NCBI GenBank assembly: GCA_949152475.1
Contig: OX424568.1
Span: 8,779,667-8,843,666, forward strand
Direction of reading: 5' to 3'
Length of the DNA stretch: 64,000 nt
From: Terebella lapidaria
Lineage: Eukaryota; Annelida; Polychaeta; Terebellida; Terebellidae
Both the position numbers and the translations under genes were made by a program. Position 1 is the first letter of the stretch; each line of letters starts with the position of its first letter. The notes under the pieces are model-generated. The model was not told the DNA's origin. It saw only the letters and a list, made by a program, of their open reading frames with translations, and made no database searches. Positions 1 through 13,100 of the stretch are shown one piece after another.

Positions 1-1084
1 ATTTTGTGGCGACACATGTGTATATGTTGTTCCAATGTGTGATATCAATTTATCATTATACTAACCAACAATTATTTCTTTATTTTCACAAACTTTATGG
101 TACGCATGCTGGCATATATTATCAATGAGATTGGTTCCGTGGTTTGAAATTCTTGTCAATCGGATTCCAGCAATCAGTAATCAGCAAATGAACCTTGCGC
201 ACTAGCAGATTTACGTATGACAACACCGGTCAAATAATTTCAACCGATACTGAGAAAGATTTAATGATATTCTTGTAATTTTCGCAATTTTCTTTCTTTA
301 TAAAAATAGTTAATGTGGTTTATACAGTACGTAAAAATGGTGATCTAAAAGAATTAATCACAAGTGAGTATCATATAAGCATATCCACCAGAAAATATAT
401 TATCCTAGTATAAAAACGTACCTTTTTTGGCAATGAATTTTCATTGTTTCAAACATTATTAATCGCACATTTCATTGTTTTCTTTCCCAAAATTTTAGCC
501 ATTGGATATTTCAACATTTATGATGATAAAATGAATAAAACAAACATAAAAAGTACTGCGAGCTACGGACGGATACCTTCATATTAAAATGGTATACATC
601 AAAATCAAATTTACCGTCGGTGAAGCATAAATGTGTGTCTGTGGTGGGGTAATTTATTGATACAGCAATTGTTCGGACAGCTCGGATGATCCGATATACA
701 TATATCACAATATAATACGGACATGAATGGTTATTTAACTACACCCAGATATAATATGACTAGAATGAGTGATGTTTCCACGCTGTGAATTCATATAATT
801 ACCGGTATCCATTAAAATAAAATTTACAACATATGAATCATACCTCGTGTTTGTGTGTCAGTCTTTTTTCGGAACCACAATAATTCACTGTGCTTTTATG
901 ATTTAACTCGCGATGTATCACAATAAAATTGCAATGAATTTACTCATAGCAAAATGAATTGTCACACGTACATATCGGGGTTGGTATAATACAGCGAACA
1001 TGAGTTATGTGCTCACATCTAATATAAGCGCGACCATCGCAGCAATTCCTACATCGAGTCTTCGCCTGAAGACAGAACAGAAAG
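1..1084 (+). promoter_or_regulatory. Promoter region of copy 1
   Basis: This stretch resembles 57545-58502 upstream of copy 2, in the same order up to both start codons. Similarity is highest in the last 100 bases, which share GTATAATACAGCGAA and a TATA-like element. The duplication therefore included the promoter. The left limit of the duplicated block lies outside the window. No other gene is seen here. Confidence 0.6.
1023..1028 (+). promoter_or_regulatory. TATA-like box of copy 1
   Basis: TATAAG lies about 60 bases before the ATG at 1085. It aligns with TATAAA at the same place in copy 2, and the sequence around it is conserved between copies. This would put transcription start near 1053 with a short 5' leader. 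Confidence 0.5.
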
Positions 1085-1162
1085 ATGGGGAAGTTGTCGA
1101 CTGTCACTTTGCTGTTACTGGCAGCGATCTGCATGACCGTCGTGTTGGCGAAAAACAAGAAG
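1085..1162 (+). CDS. Exon 1: signal peptide
   Basis: It encodes 26 residues starting MGKLSTVTLLLLAAICM, with a hydrophobic Leu/Ala-rich core and a likely signal peptidase site near VLA/KN. It ends in a full codon before the donor GTGAGA at 1163. Copy 2 has the same exon with few changes. Confidence 0.85.
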
Positions 1163-4100
1163 GTGAGAATTGTTAACAAAAAACGGATGGTATTATTAGT
1201 GATGATTAAAGTTAATTGAACAGTCGTTATTCCCGGCAGCTCGTTGGTACGACGCAACTGTTCTTATTTTGATTTTTGTTTCGAAATTGTCAGTATTTCC
1301 CAGTAATTTAAACCAGGAAAAAATATTCAAACCGGGAATAAATCATTAAAACCAGAATTCTTTCCCAGAATAAATAGTTATTTACAGGTTTAAATAATTT
1401 ATTCCTGGTGTACATAGTTTTTCCCGGTATAAATAGTTTATACTTGCACCTTTCAGCTGGAACTTGTGTGCTGGACTAGCTTCACGAAAACTTATTTCAG
1501 TTCATACGCACTCCAATTTCTTACTTTTACATTCAATATCAAGAACTTCTGATTGAATTGCGAACTCTGAGCTCTTTTTAGGATACCGGACCTTTGATCC
1601 GATAACCTATTGGCATGGCGTTGCGTCCGTCGTCCGTCCGTCGTCTGTCATCCGTAAACAATTTTATCTTTAAAGTTTACGGTCGAATCTTTCTGAAATT
1701 TTGCACAAAGATGCCTAAAAATACTTCCAGAGGGAGGTATTTTTTCTTTTTCTTTTTTTCGCATTTTTTTTTCAGGATGGCGGCCGTTTTGACGAAAAAT
1801 TGCCAATTTGGGACTTCAGTAACTTTTTTTCTTATTGATGCATAACACTCTTCATATATACTCCTGTGATGTGTATAAGTTTCGTTGCGATTGAATCGCT
1901 CGAAGTGGGCCATTTTGGGCCCAAACTCGGCCCAAATGGAATTTTCCCATGTTGAACGGCCCTCTGCTTTATTATGGGAAACATTTTGCCTAATATTCCA
2001 CTTAATATTGAGATTAGAGATTAGGAATCAATTGTGGACATATAGGAAATGATATATGCTGCATATTCTGATGACCTTGAATTCGAACTTAGACCTCATT
2101 TTCAAGGTCAGAGCACAAAATGGCTAATATCTCGCTTATTATTGACTTTACAGCTTAGCAATCAATTGTGAACATATAGGAAATGATATATGTTGAATAT
2201 TCTGGTTACCTCGAACTTGACCTTTGACGTTATTTTCAAGGTCAGGGAACAAAATGGGTAATATCTCGCTCATTATCGAATTCACAGCTTAGGAATCCAT
2301 AGTGGACATATAGGGAATGATATATGCTGAATATTTTGGTGACCTTGAATTTGACCTTGACCTCATTTTCAAGGTCAGAGAACAAAAACAGTTAATATCT
2401 CACTTGTTACCGACTTTACAGCTTAGGAGTCAATTGCGAACATATTGGAAATGATATATGCTGAATATTCTCGTGAACTTGACCTTTGACTCCATTTTCA
2501 AGGTCAGATCACAAAATGGCTAATATCTCACTTAATGTCGACTTTACAGCTTAGGAATCAATTGTGGACATGCTAGAAATGATATGGGCTGAATATTCTC
2601 ATGAGCTCGATTTGACCCATGACCTTATTTTCCAGGGTATGGGACTAAAGGTTAATATCTAAAATATTCATTGTCCGGTAACTTCCCTTAGCCATTGGAC
2701 TAATTTTTTATAGTTGCAATGCCTTTGTATTAATATGAAACGATATAAAGGGCATTAAAACGTGATATCATTTGTTGCCTGTGACAACAAAAACCTGTTC
2801 GTAATGTCCACGAACAATTATCAAACACAGCAGAAACCTGAAAAGGAATCAGTTGTGAAATACAAAAATTATTTGAATTAATACGGTAGTACCTATATTA
2901 TTTTTACTACGATTGTTGTCAATATTTCAAAGACTCAAAATGTGGGGAGTTTACACGATGACATGATTGAGTTAAATATTGCTTGAATCGACAGAATTGG
3001 CTCTTTAGTTTGACATAATTTGGTTTTTAGTTTCGGTACATGGACATCATGCCCAGCATGTATACATAGTAATCAGCATTCTGTACGACTGTAGAGACCG
3101 GTCGAATATCTCCAATAGCGGGATAGAAAATCACATAAGTGTTGCCACCCGGCAAAGGTGACCTCTGAAATTTGACAACGATATTTCCATCATGCTGGTT
3201 TCCAATTTTCAGTTTACGCCTGTTTCGACGAATAACATTCAATTGTTGAACGTACTGTAAAATTAACACACAATACTCATTATTCTTACTTTCAATTCTC
3301 ATTTGCAGAAAGGACTGGAGAAGTGTTTCAAAGATGATGGAACACCAAAAGAGAAAGCGTGCAATCCGCGAAAGCTCAAGAAGATACTGTCTCGATGGTA
3401 TGACGACGTGCCAAATGAATTGAAAAAGAACATGACAGAGGAAGAGTTCATGAATACTCGTGGTTTGGGTAAGGACGGTCTGGCAAGAGTCCAAGCACTC
3501 GCAATGGAAGTGAGAGAAAAGATGGCGGAGGAGGATGGTGTTAGTGTGAGTATCAGACATATCAAAAACTGACATCATAAATATCGCTAATATTATCAAA
3601 TAACCTTGTAAAACAAAAGCCTCATACATAACTTTATGATTTTGAGTTCAAACTTTTTTTTCTGGACAGTCAAAAACAACACTGCTTTGTGACGACATGT
3701 TTTAGTGTTACAAAAGCCTAGAATAAAGACTCTCAGCCCGCTCGTTGACACGTGATGAAAGCAACAAACGTTACTACCTTTAATGGCTACTACATTCACT
3801 AACTACCATTACTTGTCCTAGTAAAACGAAACATCCAGCAACAGCTAGTGTTCCAAAGACCTGCAGTTCAATAGCCTTCGATATTATCAAAGACAGACTC
3901 CACCATGTGAAATATTACAGTGTGCTTATCTTTTGTGTACGAAATTGCATTTTCATATTCATCAGGTTACCAGTTGCGTACATCCGTCATCGTCCACTTA
4001 TCGTGAAATTTTGCACAAAAATACTTCCAAATAATTCCAGAGGGAGGAATTTTTTCAGTGTTTTATATGCCTTTTTCGACATGTCACAGACTTGACATGT

Positions 4101-7100
4101 CAGGCCATCTGTATGGTGTAAAAGGTGGGATGCCTTGGTTAAATGAGCCTAATTCAATGTTTCTGCACTTTGCTCATCCTAACCAGTAACTCTCCAAAAG
4201 TAATCAGTAGGCCTACATTTCTCTTCACATAATTATGACATCTCTTTTCTATCTCGTGTATAAAAAGGAATGCCTTGAATCGCTCCAATGGTCCGGAATT
4301 TAGACCCAATAGCCCCCCCCCCCCCCAAAAAGAAAAGAGAGACCAAAATTAAAATTGCACTTTCAGGCACTTCGCTCGAACACTCTCACAACTTTCTCTC
4401 TAATTTCACTTATTCATAACATCATGGACTCTGCATACAAAATGGCTATGCGTAGAGCTTAGGTGTGTATTATGAACATTTTGGACGTCATAATATATAT
4501 AATGGAACTTCTCGTGGACATTTTGATGAGTTTGAAATTGACCTTAGATGACCGTCATCTGACCTGACACTGTAAAGTGCACTATACTATGCAGACCATA
4601 CGCTTGCAGATAGTGCTCAAGAATGTATTTCGAGCATAAAATTTTAGGACGTCATTATCATTATTCATTATAAGAGGTTGACCTTGAGTGGTAACTCGAG
4701 ATGATGTACAAGCTGATATGTGCATTGACTTCTGCATATAAACGATTGCAGATGGAGCTTAGGTTTACAATACGAGCATGTAAGAAGCCATATATATAAG
4801 CCATATATTTGATGATCTCATCGCTAGTTGAAGCTAACCCCCTAATATATTTGCTCAGCCGTTGGAATCTGGAGCTTGCCGAAGCATGCTGATTTGAAAG
4901 GTCAGCCCCAGAATGTGAAATCAGCTTTCAATGAGAGATACAAAGTTGCCATCAAAGTTCATTTCTGGGCGAATACTAGTATGATCAATCGAGGCGACAA
5001 CTTGGAAAATGCTGAGGTGGATGTAGCTTTGAATATTGCAGTGGAAACTATGCAACAGTGTGTCTACCAACAATACTGAATTTCAGAACCAGAGCTGAAA
5101 CATTCAAGCCTCGAATGTTCGTGGACAATGTCATGCAGAGAGTTGAACCCATCAGTGGGACATTTTCAGAATATCTGCAATCGTCACCAGTAGCACTGGT
5201 ATGGGAGGTAATAGACGTAGAATCAATACCCAGTATTAAGTATTCCCAGCGAACAAAACAGGGTCCGTTATCCGATCTTATAGTCCGGGGACAGAAAGTC
5301 ATATCAGGCATACGAAGTGAGAGAAAACAAAAATGACAGGGAAAGTCATGACCCCCCCCCCCCCCCCCCCCCCCAAAATGGCAATTAGGAGGTGAAATCA
5401 GGTGTAAATATGACGTAATTATCTTGTTTTTTCTGTCGTTAGCGATCTGAACGTAAGTTCGCCATAATTTACCCCATAAGTTACGTCATTATTGATCACT
5501 TTTCCAAAGTACAATGCTACCCTCTGTTGAAAGAATGTAATGTATGACATGCCCCATTGGTGAGACTCACACAAAAGTGGAAAAGCCACTCTAAAGTCCG
5601 TAACAGACTTGGCACACAAAAGGCTGGAAAACTTGTGTATATACCGTAGACATGAATGCAACATGAAAGAACTGTAGGTTACAGATGGAAATATGTACGA
5701 TGGAACTTGGAAAAATTGAAATTTTGAGTTCATTTGCTTCATTCACTACATACAGCATCCTTCGGGTCAAACATTCAACTCTAACACGAACTTTAACATT
5801 AAGATGATGTTGATACGCAGTTGGTTATACTGGCTAAATTATTTCAAGGAGCATTTAAATAAAAAAAAAGTTCAATTTGTTAGAAGAAAACATGATTCTT
5901 ATCAATCTTTTTGTGAAAAATCATGATTTTTATCAGCACTGCTGGTCAGCAGTGACTCAGCACATAGCGATCATTTTGATGTTTTGCGACATAATGACAT
6001 TTGTAAGTAATCCCTGGTAGCATAGAATATAGAATATTACAGAAATAATAGTAATAATTTAATAATACCATTTTCATTCGTTTTCTCCGTTTGAAGTGGG
6101 GATCTGTCAATTATTACCAATATCGTAATCATACGTGAACCTCGACATCCCTGGAAATATGGTCAAGCCTGAAAAGATGCTCATACAATTTTTACAGCAG
6201 TGCGAACTCAACGCAAAGTTACCGTAATTGCTGCATAGTTTATTATAGCAATTCAATCTTTACACGCGCACATTGAATTCTAAACATTTAAATACTGTTG
6301 TGCTTCATCTTGTGAGGTCAGAAGGGATTGCCCATTCACAATCCCGAAAAAAATGGACGATTGCTGACATATCACACATGGGAAGGAAATAATTGCATAA
6401 ATCGGTGGCTTTCAATCTATACGCCGTCATCAACCAATGTATACCAAATTCATATGTTTTGGCAACTCAGTATTTCTGCGCAACTGTTATTTTTCTTGCA
6501 GAGGGTAGAAAAATGAATTGCTATGAATTGTTCGAGTCGTTTCTTGAACTTTTTGATACATGCCAAATTCATGTATGGGACACATTATGCCTAATATATC
6601 ACTTAATAATGAGATTAGAGACTAGGAATCAATTGTGGACACACAGGAAATGATATGTGCCGAATATTGCCATGACTGTGAATTTCACCTTTGACCTCAT
6701 TTTCAAGGTCAGAGTACCAAATTGTTAATATCTCGCTTATTATCGACTTTACGATTTAGAAATCAATTGTTCACATATAGGAAATAATATATACCGAATA
6801 TTCTCATGACCTTGAATTTGACCTTTGACCTAATTTTCAAGGTCAGAGGACGAAATGGCTAGCATGTCTCTTATTATCGAGTTTACAGCTTGGGAATCAT
6901 TGTGAACATATAGGAAATGTTATATGCTGAATATTTTCATGAGCTTGAACTTGCCTTTGACCTTATTTTCAAGGTTAGAGCAGAAAATGGCTAATATGTC
7001 GCTTATTATCGATTTTACAGATTAGGAATCAATCGGGAACACATAGTAAATGATATTTGCTGGATATCGTCATGACCTTGAATTAACCTTACGTTATTTT

Positions 7101-10100
7101 CGAGGTCACTGGAAAAAAATGACTAATATCTCGCTTATTATTCGACTTTACACCCTAAAAATGAATTGTGCACATTATAGGAAATGATATATGATATATA
7201 ATAACAACAAGGGCCCATGGGGCGCCGTACTCACCGAAGATGGTACATTAAAGTCTAGCTTCAGCGGCCTTGACAACCCCAGACAAAATGACCCAGACCC
7301 AGTATGAGTAGTATCCAAGTTTACATTGTTTGAGAACACTACTACAATAAATAATTTGGGTGAGATTTCTTTCACAAGAACACTCAGGCCAAAATGATAT
7401 GCTTTTAAAATGTTGCCTTTCTTATGATTTAGACATATGGGTACATTATGACGGGCTGCAGCATGTAATAATGTACACATTATGACGTGATGCAGCCTGT
7501 CATAATATACCCCTATGCAAGCTTACAGTAATACAAATTACAAAATAGGACCAAATTTCCTGTAGCATACCAGCTGAATTTGAATACCAATAACCATCCT
7601 AGGGACAAAATTCATGTTTCATACACCTGTGGCAGTTTTTTTTTACCGAATGAAATACAGTGTGTCGTACAAGTACACAGAAAATACCTGGAATATACTG
7701 TGGCAATATACATGTATAAAATATCATATTTATAATTGATAAAATGAGCTTTTTGATGTTTAGGCTATAGGTTCAGGTTAGAATAATAAAGTATATACTT
7801 TATAACATTTTGTCAGTACGTATGTGTTATCGTAGTTGCAACTGTTTTTCACTAATTGGTAACTATATATATTCATCACATAATCCACCAATTTTCGGTA
7901 TACTTCTTTTTTGGGACACATTCTACCTCGCCAGCATATTATGTCCAGAGTCACTCAATTCAAGGTTCTATTTGAAAGACCTTTATTTGTTAAGCATACA
8001 TACATTGGCATACGTGGTATATACAAGTACTGCTAATGAAGCTATCAATACTTAAATATGCATCTGACAATACTCTACTGAGTCACAACACAATTATACA
8101 ATTGTACACACAAATATACTGTACATTTCTGCTGAAAAGTAGTTTGTACATATTGAAGTCTCAAGACATGTATTACTCTGGAAAGTGTACTACAACCACT
8201 GCGTGAATCTCATGTTAGAACAGAGGACCACGAAATGTGGTCAAAATCCCACAGATTATCCAAATCCGGTTGATACAAGAAGCCACACTGAGTGTAAAAA
8301 CACCATCAAAAATATGATATTCTTTTATCCTTCTGATTTCCCGTTCAACGTGGATACGAAGTCTTGCGATTTCACGTGTCAGCTGCACTTCCTCCTCAGA
8401 AAACTTTCCTTTCTGGCCAGAGAAGGGTGGAATCACAAGACGCGATTTCTTTCTTGACAAAAGATCCAGAATAAGAAATCCTTTGTCCGCCATGACGTCG
8501 TCGTTGGGTTCTAGTAAATCCACGATTCCAGATCTTGATGTTATTTCTTTATCAGAAATGCAGCCAGTATACAAAGAACTGATAAAAGTAACCATTCCAC
8601 AAGGTGATATACCTATCAGGCCTTTAAATGTGGTACGACTTTTATAATTGGAGAATGTTTCCGAGTTTAAGACCTTGAAACTCGGCGTCAGCCCCTTTAA
8701 CACTGTGCAGTCCAATATGACCCGAGTTTTGGGGGGTATTTGGCCATATTACTAAGGAACCTAACATAAAATACATATAATTCGTCCATGTAATAAGAAT
8801 CCTGCTCACAGATGATTGTGATATTCCAAATCTCACTGCCAAGTCCTGCTCATTGAATCCCCCTACGAGTATAGGAAATTCTCAACAATAGAAAAATTAC
8901 TTCATATTTTATCAATATCCATAGAAAGTTCCAAATGATTCAATCTGACAGTCTAGTACTAGACATTACAGTGTGAATGCAGATAAGATTTAAAATTTTG
9001 TAACATATATCAATAACGCTGCTGGATGTTATCTGACAATAGTCACCTCATAAAAATGAACCAAGCCATACAGAACATTTTAAATACATACATGTACTTG
9101 CGGGACCGCTTTTGGGGTCCTAGTCGTTTTGGCGTTTCCTTGGTCCAGGCAAAAACTGAAGGCACAGCATCAGGCTTTCGTCTCCTCACACCCGACAGTT
9201 TTCTCTCAATATCTGATGTCAAGAAATGAGTAGAACACACCCTTGTTGCTTTGGTAATCTGCAAAGAAAAAGATCCAAATGTGAATGAAAAAAAATATAT
9301 GAAAGGAAAAGCTTTCGGATAATAGTTCTACATAATAGTAATACACACCGCTGCTAACTCTGGCAAGCGTATTCCTTTCTCCCAAAGGCAGGGAATACTA
9401 TTACTATTAAAAACATCGATTGCAGGTTCAGCCGTGGAGCAGGGTTACACCGCAGCAATAACACTTTCAAATTATCACACCAATAGTTAAGATATTCATG
9501 AAGTTCATGACTTTTAATTAATTCATTCGAGAACCAAAAACAAAACGAAAAAAAATGTCTAGCTCATATCGTGTCTCATAAACTGACAAGTGACATGTAA
9601 AATTAGTATATTCTGGCCTCCACAACAAAGGGGGTAATTCCCTGTATTTTCGCTCACTTACTCAGGAGTTTTTGCCAACATCGCGTCGGATTTCGATGAT
9701 CTAAGCCTCCCTCTGCTTCTTGTCACTTGGCAACTTGAAAAAAAGATAGCTCTTTGTCCTTGTCATACCGCGAATCATTGGAACAAAAAGGAGCGCAACA
9801 ATGATACGCTGCTGAACTTGCCATTTCTGCTCTGGCTGGTTTTTGCGTTCCGAGCCTCGTTTTCACTGCTGATGACGTCACTCGTGAATACGGTGCATTC
9901 ATTCAAACTTCGACTGTTCGCCCATCTCAGAACCTATCACACACGGCTGTCACGTCTATCATCTCCCTCCCTCCCATCTTAGATACCTGTTGGCGACTGG
10001 CGTTGTGTGCGGAATTTGTCCGACTCGACAATTAAATTTGCAACTACGTCAACATGGATGGACGAAGAAATTCCAAAGTTGGTATATCGATAGAGCGAGC

Positions 10101-13100
10101 AGAAAGGGCCAGAACGTGCCCCAAAAGGAAGAAATCTGTCCCCATACAACAAAATGTGCCACGTTTGTGACATTCATACAGTTATGACAAATATTCTCAA
10201 GACAACTTGAAGTTTGACCTTATTGTCAAGGTCAGAGCACAAAATGACTGATACTTTTTTTCGACTAAACTTTTTTCGAGCTTGGTAATCAAATGTGAAC
10301 AGATAGGACATGATATTCTGAATATTTCACGACATTGAATTTGACTCTTGATCTCATTTTCAAAGGCACATGACAAAATGGCTAATATCTCGCTTATTAT
10401 CAGCTTTACAGCTCGGGAATCAATTGTGCACATATATGAAATTATATGTGCTGAATATTTTCATGAGCTTGAACTTCGATCTTATTTTCAAGGTCAGAGC
10501 ACAAAATGGGTAATATCTCGTTTATGACCGACTGTACAACGTGACAAACAAGTGTTAACTTACAGGAAATGATATATGCCAAATATTCTGATCTTTCTTT
10601 TGACCTTTGACTTCATTTTCAAGGTCACAGGTAAAAAAAGCTAATATATCTCATCACTGAATTTACATCTTAGTGATCAATTGTGGACATTCGACCAGTG
10701 ACCTCATTTTCACGGTCAAGTGACAAAATGGCTATTATACCAAATATAAAACATATACCCCGGTAACCTTTCTTAGAGCCTGGGTTAATTTTTTCAATAG
10801 TGATATCAAAATTGAAATTTTCATCCAGCTCTAGTCCGAAAATATTTATTGAATCAGAACCAGCTTTGCTCGATATATTATTTCCCAAAAACATAAATTG
10901 GAACGTCGCAGGATTAGCTTTCACCATATTTTCACTGAACCAGCGTATTGCTTTGAGGGTATCTCGTTGTAGAGTATTTTTCATTGTGAGAAAATCTTTG
11001 TGTATATATGATATGGTGTTGTCGTCAGCGTAATTGTATAGGATAACATACATCTGCTTATCTCTACATCTGAAATGTGGTACAATGTATTTTTCAGTCG
11101 CGGGTATCCATGAAAAACCCAGAGGAGTTCGATGACATGATATTTGACGAAGATCAGCTCCAAGCCATGCTGCAGGATCAAGACAACACCAACAATAACC
11201 AGAGCGGCAGGCTTGTTATGAAAAACAAAAACCGGCTTTGGCCACTGAGACGAGGAAATCCAAATACCAGAGAAATACGCTACCTATTTGACAACACATG
11301 GACACGTATGTTTTTACGTGATAAGGATGCACCCCCCCCCCCTCTCCCCAAATGGGAGTAAAACGAGATAATATTGGCCTAAATGCCACAACTCTAACGA
11401 AATATGCGAGAAATATGTAACGAAATATTAACGAAAAATTTTGTTTCGTACGACCATCGGTCATGCAGTAAATCATGGGGAATGGACTAAAGAAAAATAC
11501 AAAATTATAAGAGAAAATTATAAGGGTTCTTACAACGTTTTGATTTTGACCTTTTCCATGACCTTGACCTTGTCGTTCATTATCGAGCTGTAAAATTCCA
11601 CAGTATTGTTCCTATTATCAAGGCACATCTCCTTGGTGAATAGATTGAAAGCTGGCTTCACAATATGCTCTTGAATTTTAGAACATTCAGAGGTCGTAAA
11701 ATCTTTTGCCCAAATTTAAACCCAAATTTTCGACATTGGTCGATAATGGGGTGTTTTGGTATTAGGACCATCGGTCGTGGAGCATCCGATCGGGAATTGG
11801 ACAAAGACAATTACAAAAATAGTTGGAAAATTTAATATTGATTAGAAATGGAGTTATAGCATATTGTGTTTCCACTTTTTCGGTTGCCACGGCAACCAAT
11901 TCTGTTCGATTTTGACAAAAATTGAGGAGGACCGAGACACTATGCCGCTTCATCCCTATAAGTTTGAAGTCGATAGGACCATTTGTTGTCAAGTTATGCG
12001 CGCGGAAATTCAAAAGTCCTAAGATCGTGACCCCCAAATTTTCGACCTCAGGCGATAATGGGGAGTTTCGGACCTAAGACTATCGGTGGTACACCATACG
12101 ATCGGGAATTGGCAAAAAAAAATACAACAAGAAAATGCGTCATGGCTGCCCAAAAACCAACATCGCCTGATGAAAAAAATAAAAGATTCCATGTTGATTT
12201 AAGCACTTGCTATTTAACTGCATATATCACTAACCTCTCTACACGGGATATTCGTTGCCGGAAACAACGAATTTGTTTTAAATTGTGGCCAATTTTATTA
12301 CCAGGAAATCCACCACAAATAGAAGGCAGCTTATTCATACCAATGACATATCCAGAAATTCAAATAACCCTATTATGGTGTGTATACTCAAATGCAGCAA
12401 CACCCTAGACATGGTATTACATATTTATTTGCCACTTCCTAGCAGTTCATGCATACATTTGATCTGTGGTGCCAAAGTAATACCAACAACAGGGAAACAG
12501 AATTATAGTAGTACTATATGTTTACTGTAATACCTGGCTGTGACCAGGATTTTCCAGCAACAATGGGTCATGATTAAAATCCCATTTACTACTACTGTAC
12601 AATTTTGTTATATTTGCCATCCAGGCTGTACGAAACTTTCATCACATCTATTACTATGATCTAGGAGTTCCTTAAATGCAAATAATGATGGATATATGAT
12701 ACTAGTAGGTTGCGCACATTATACATGAACCTTTGACAAAATGTCATGAAAAATCTATGATGATCAATAACAATATTGATAAGATAAGATAGAACTTTGT
12801 ATTACGTTGGTATAGCATGAAACAATAAACATTAACTACAAGGTTATTGACCGCAGAGGCGGATCCAGGAATTTTGATTATGGAGGGCGCAAAGAAGCTA
12901 AATGCGGTCTGGGGGTTCCGGGGGCGCCGTAAGGCCCACGAGAAAATTTGCATTTTGGTGTTTTCTGAGAGCATTTAGGGTGGTTTCTGGAGACATTTCT
13001 GGGACTATTGGATGTCTATTTCGTGTATTAATCAGGGACTGGTACAGGAAACTTGGTTCCAAGTTTTGGGTGGCGCTGAATCCCGATATGACCAAATATA

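Noticed and set aside
1677-1913. Open frames in family I elements (Phe/Lys-rich, MALRPSS type)
   Set aside because: They recur with each element copy, are low-complexity, differ in frame between copies and lie in a non-coding part next to the CCGT run.
3027-3629. 200-codon minus-strand frame over exon 2
   Set aside because: It is antisense to a conserved coding exon, has no known motif, and is not preserved in copy 2.
4876-5336. Plus-strand frames with MPKHADLKGQPQ and RAETFKPRMF
   Set aside because: No family recognised, no splice support, and the region fits a decayed retroelement on the other strand better.
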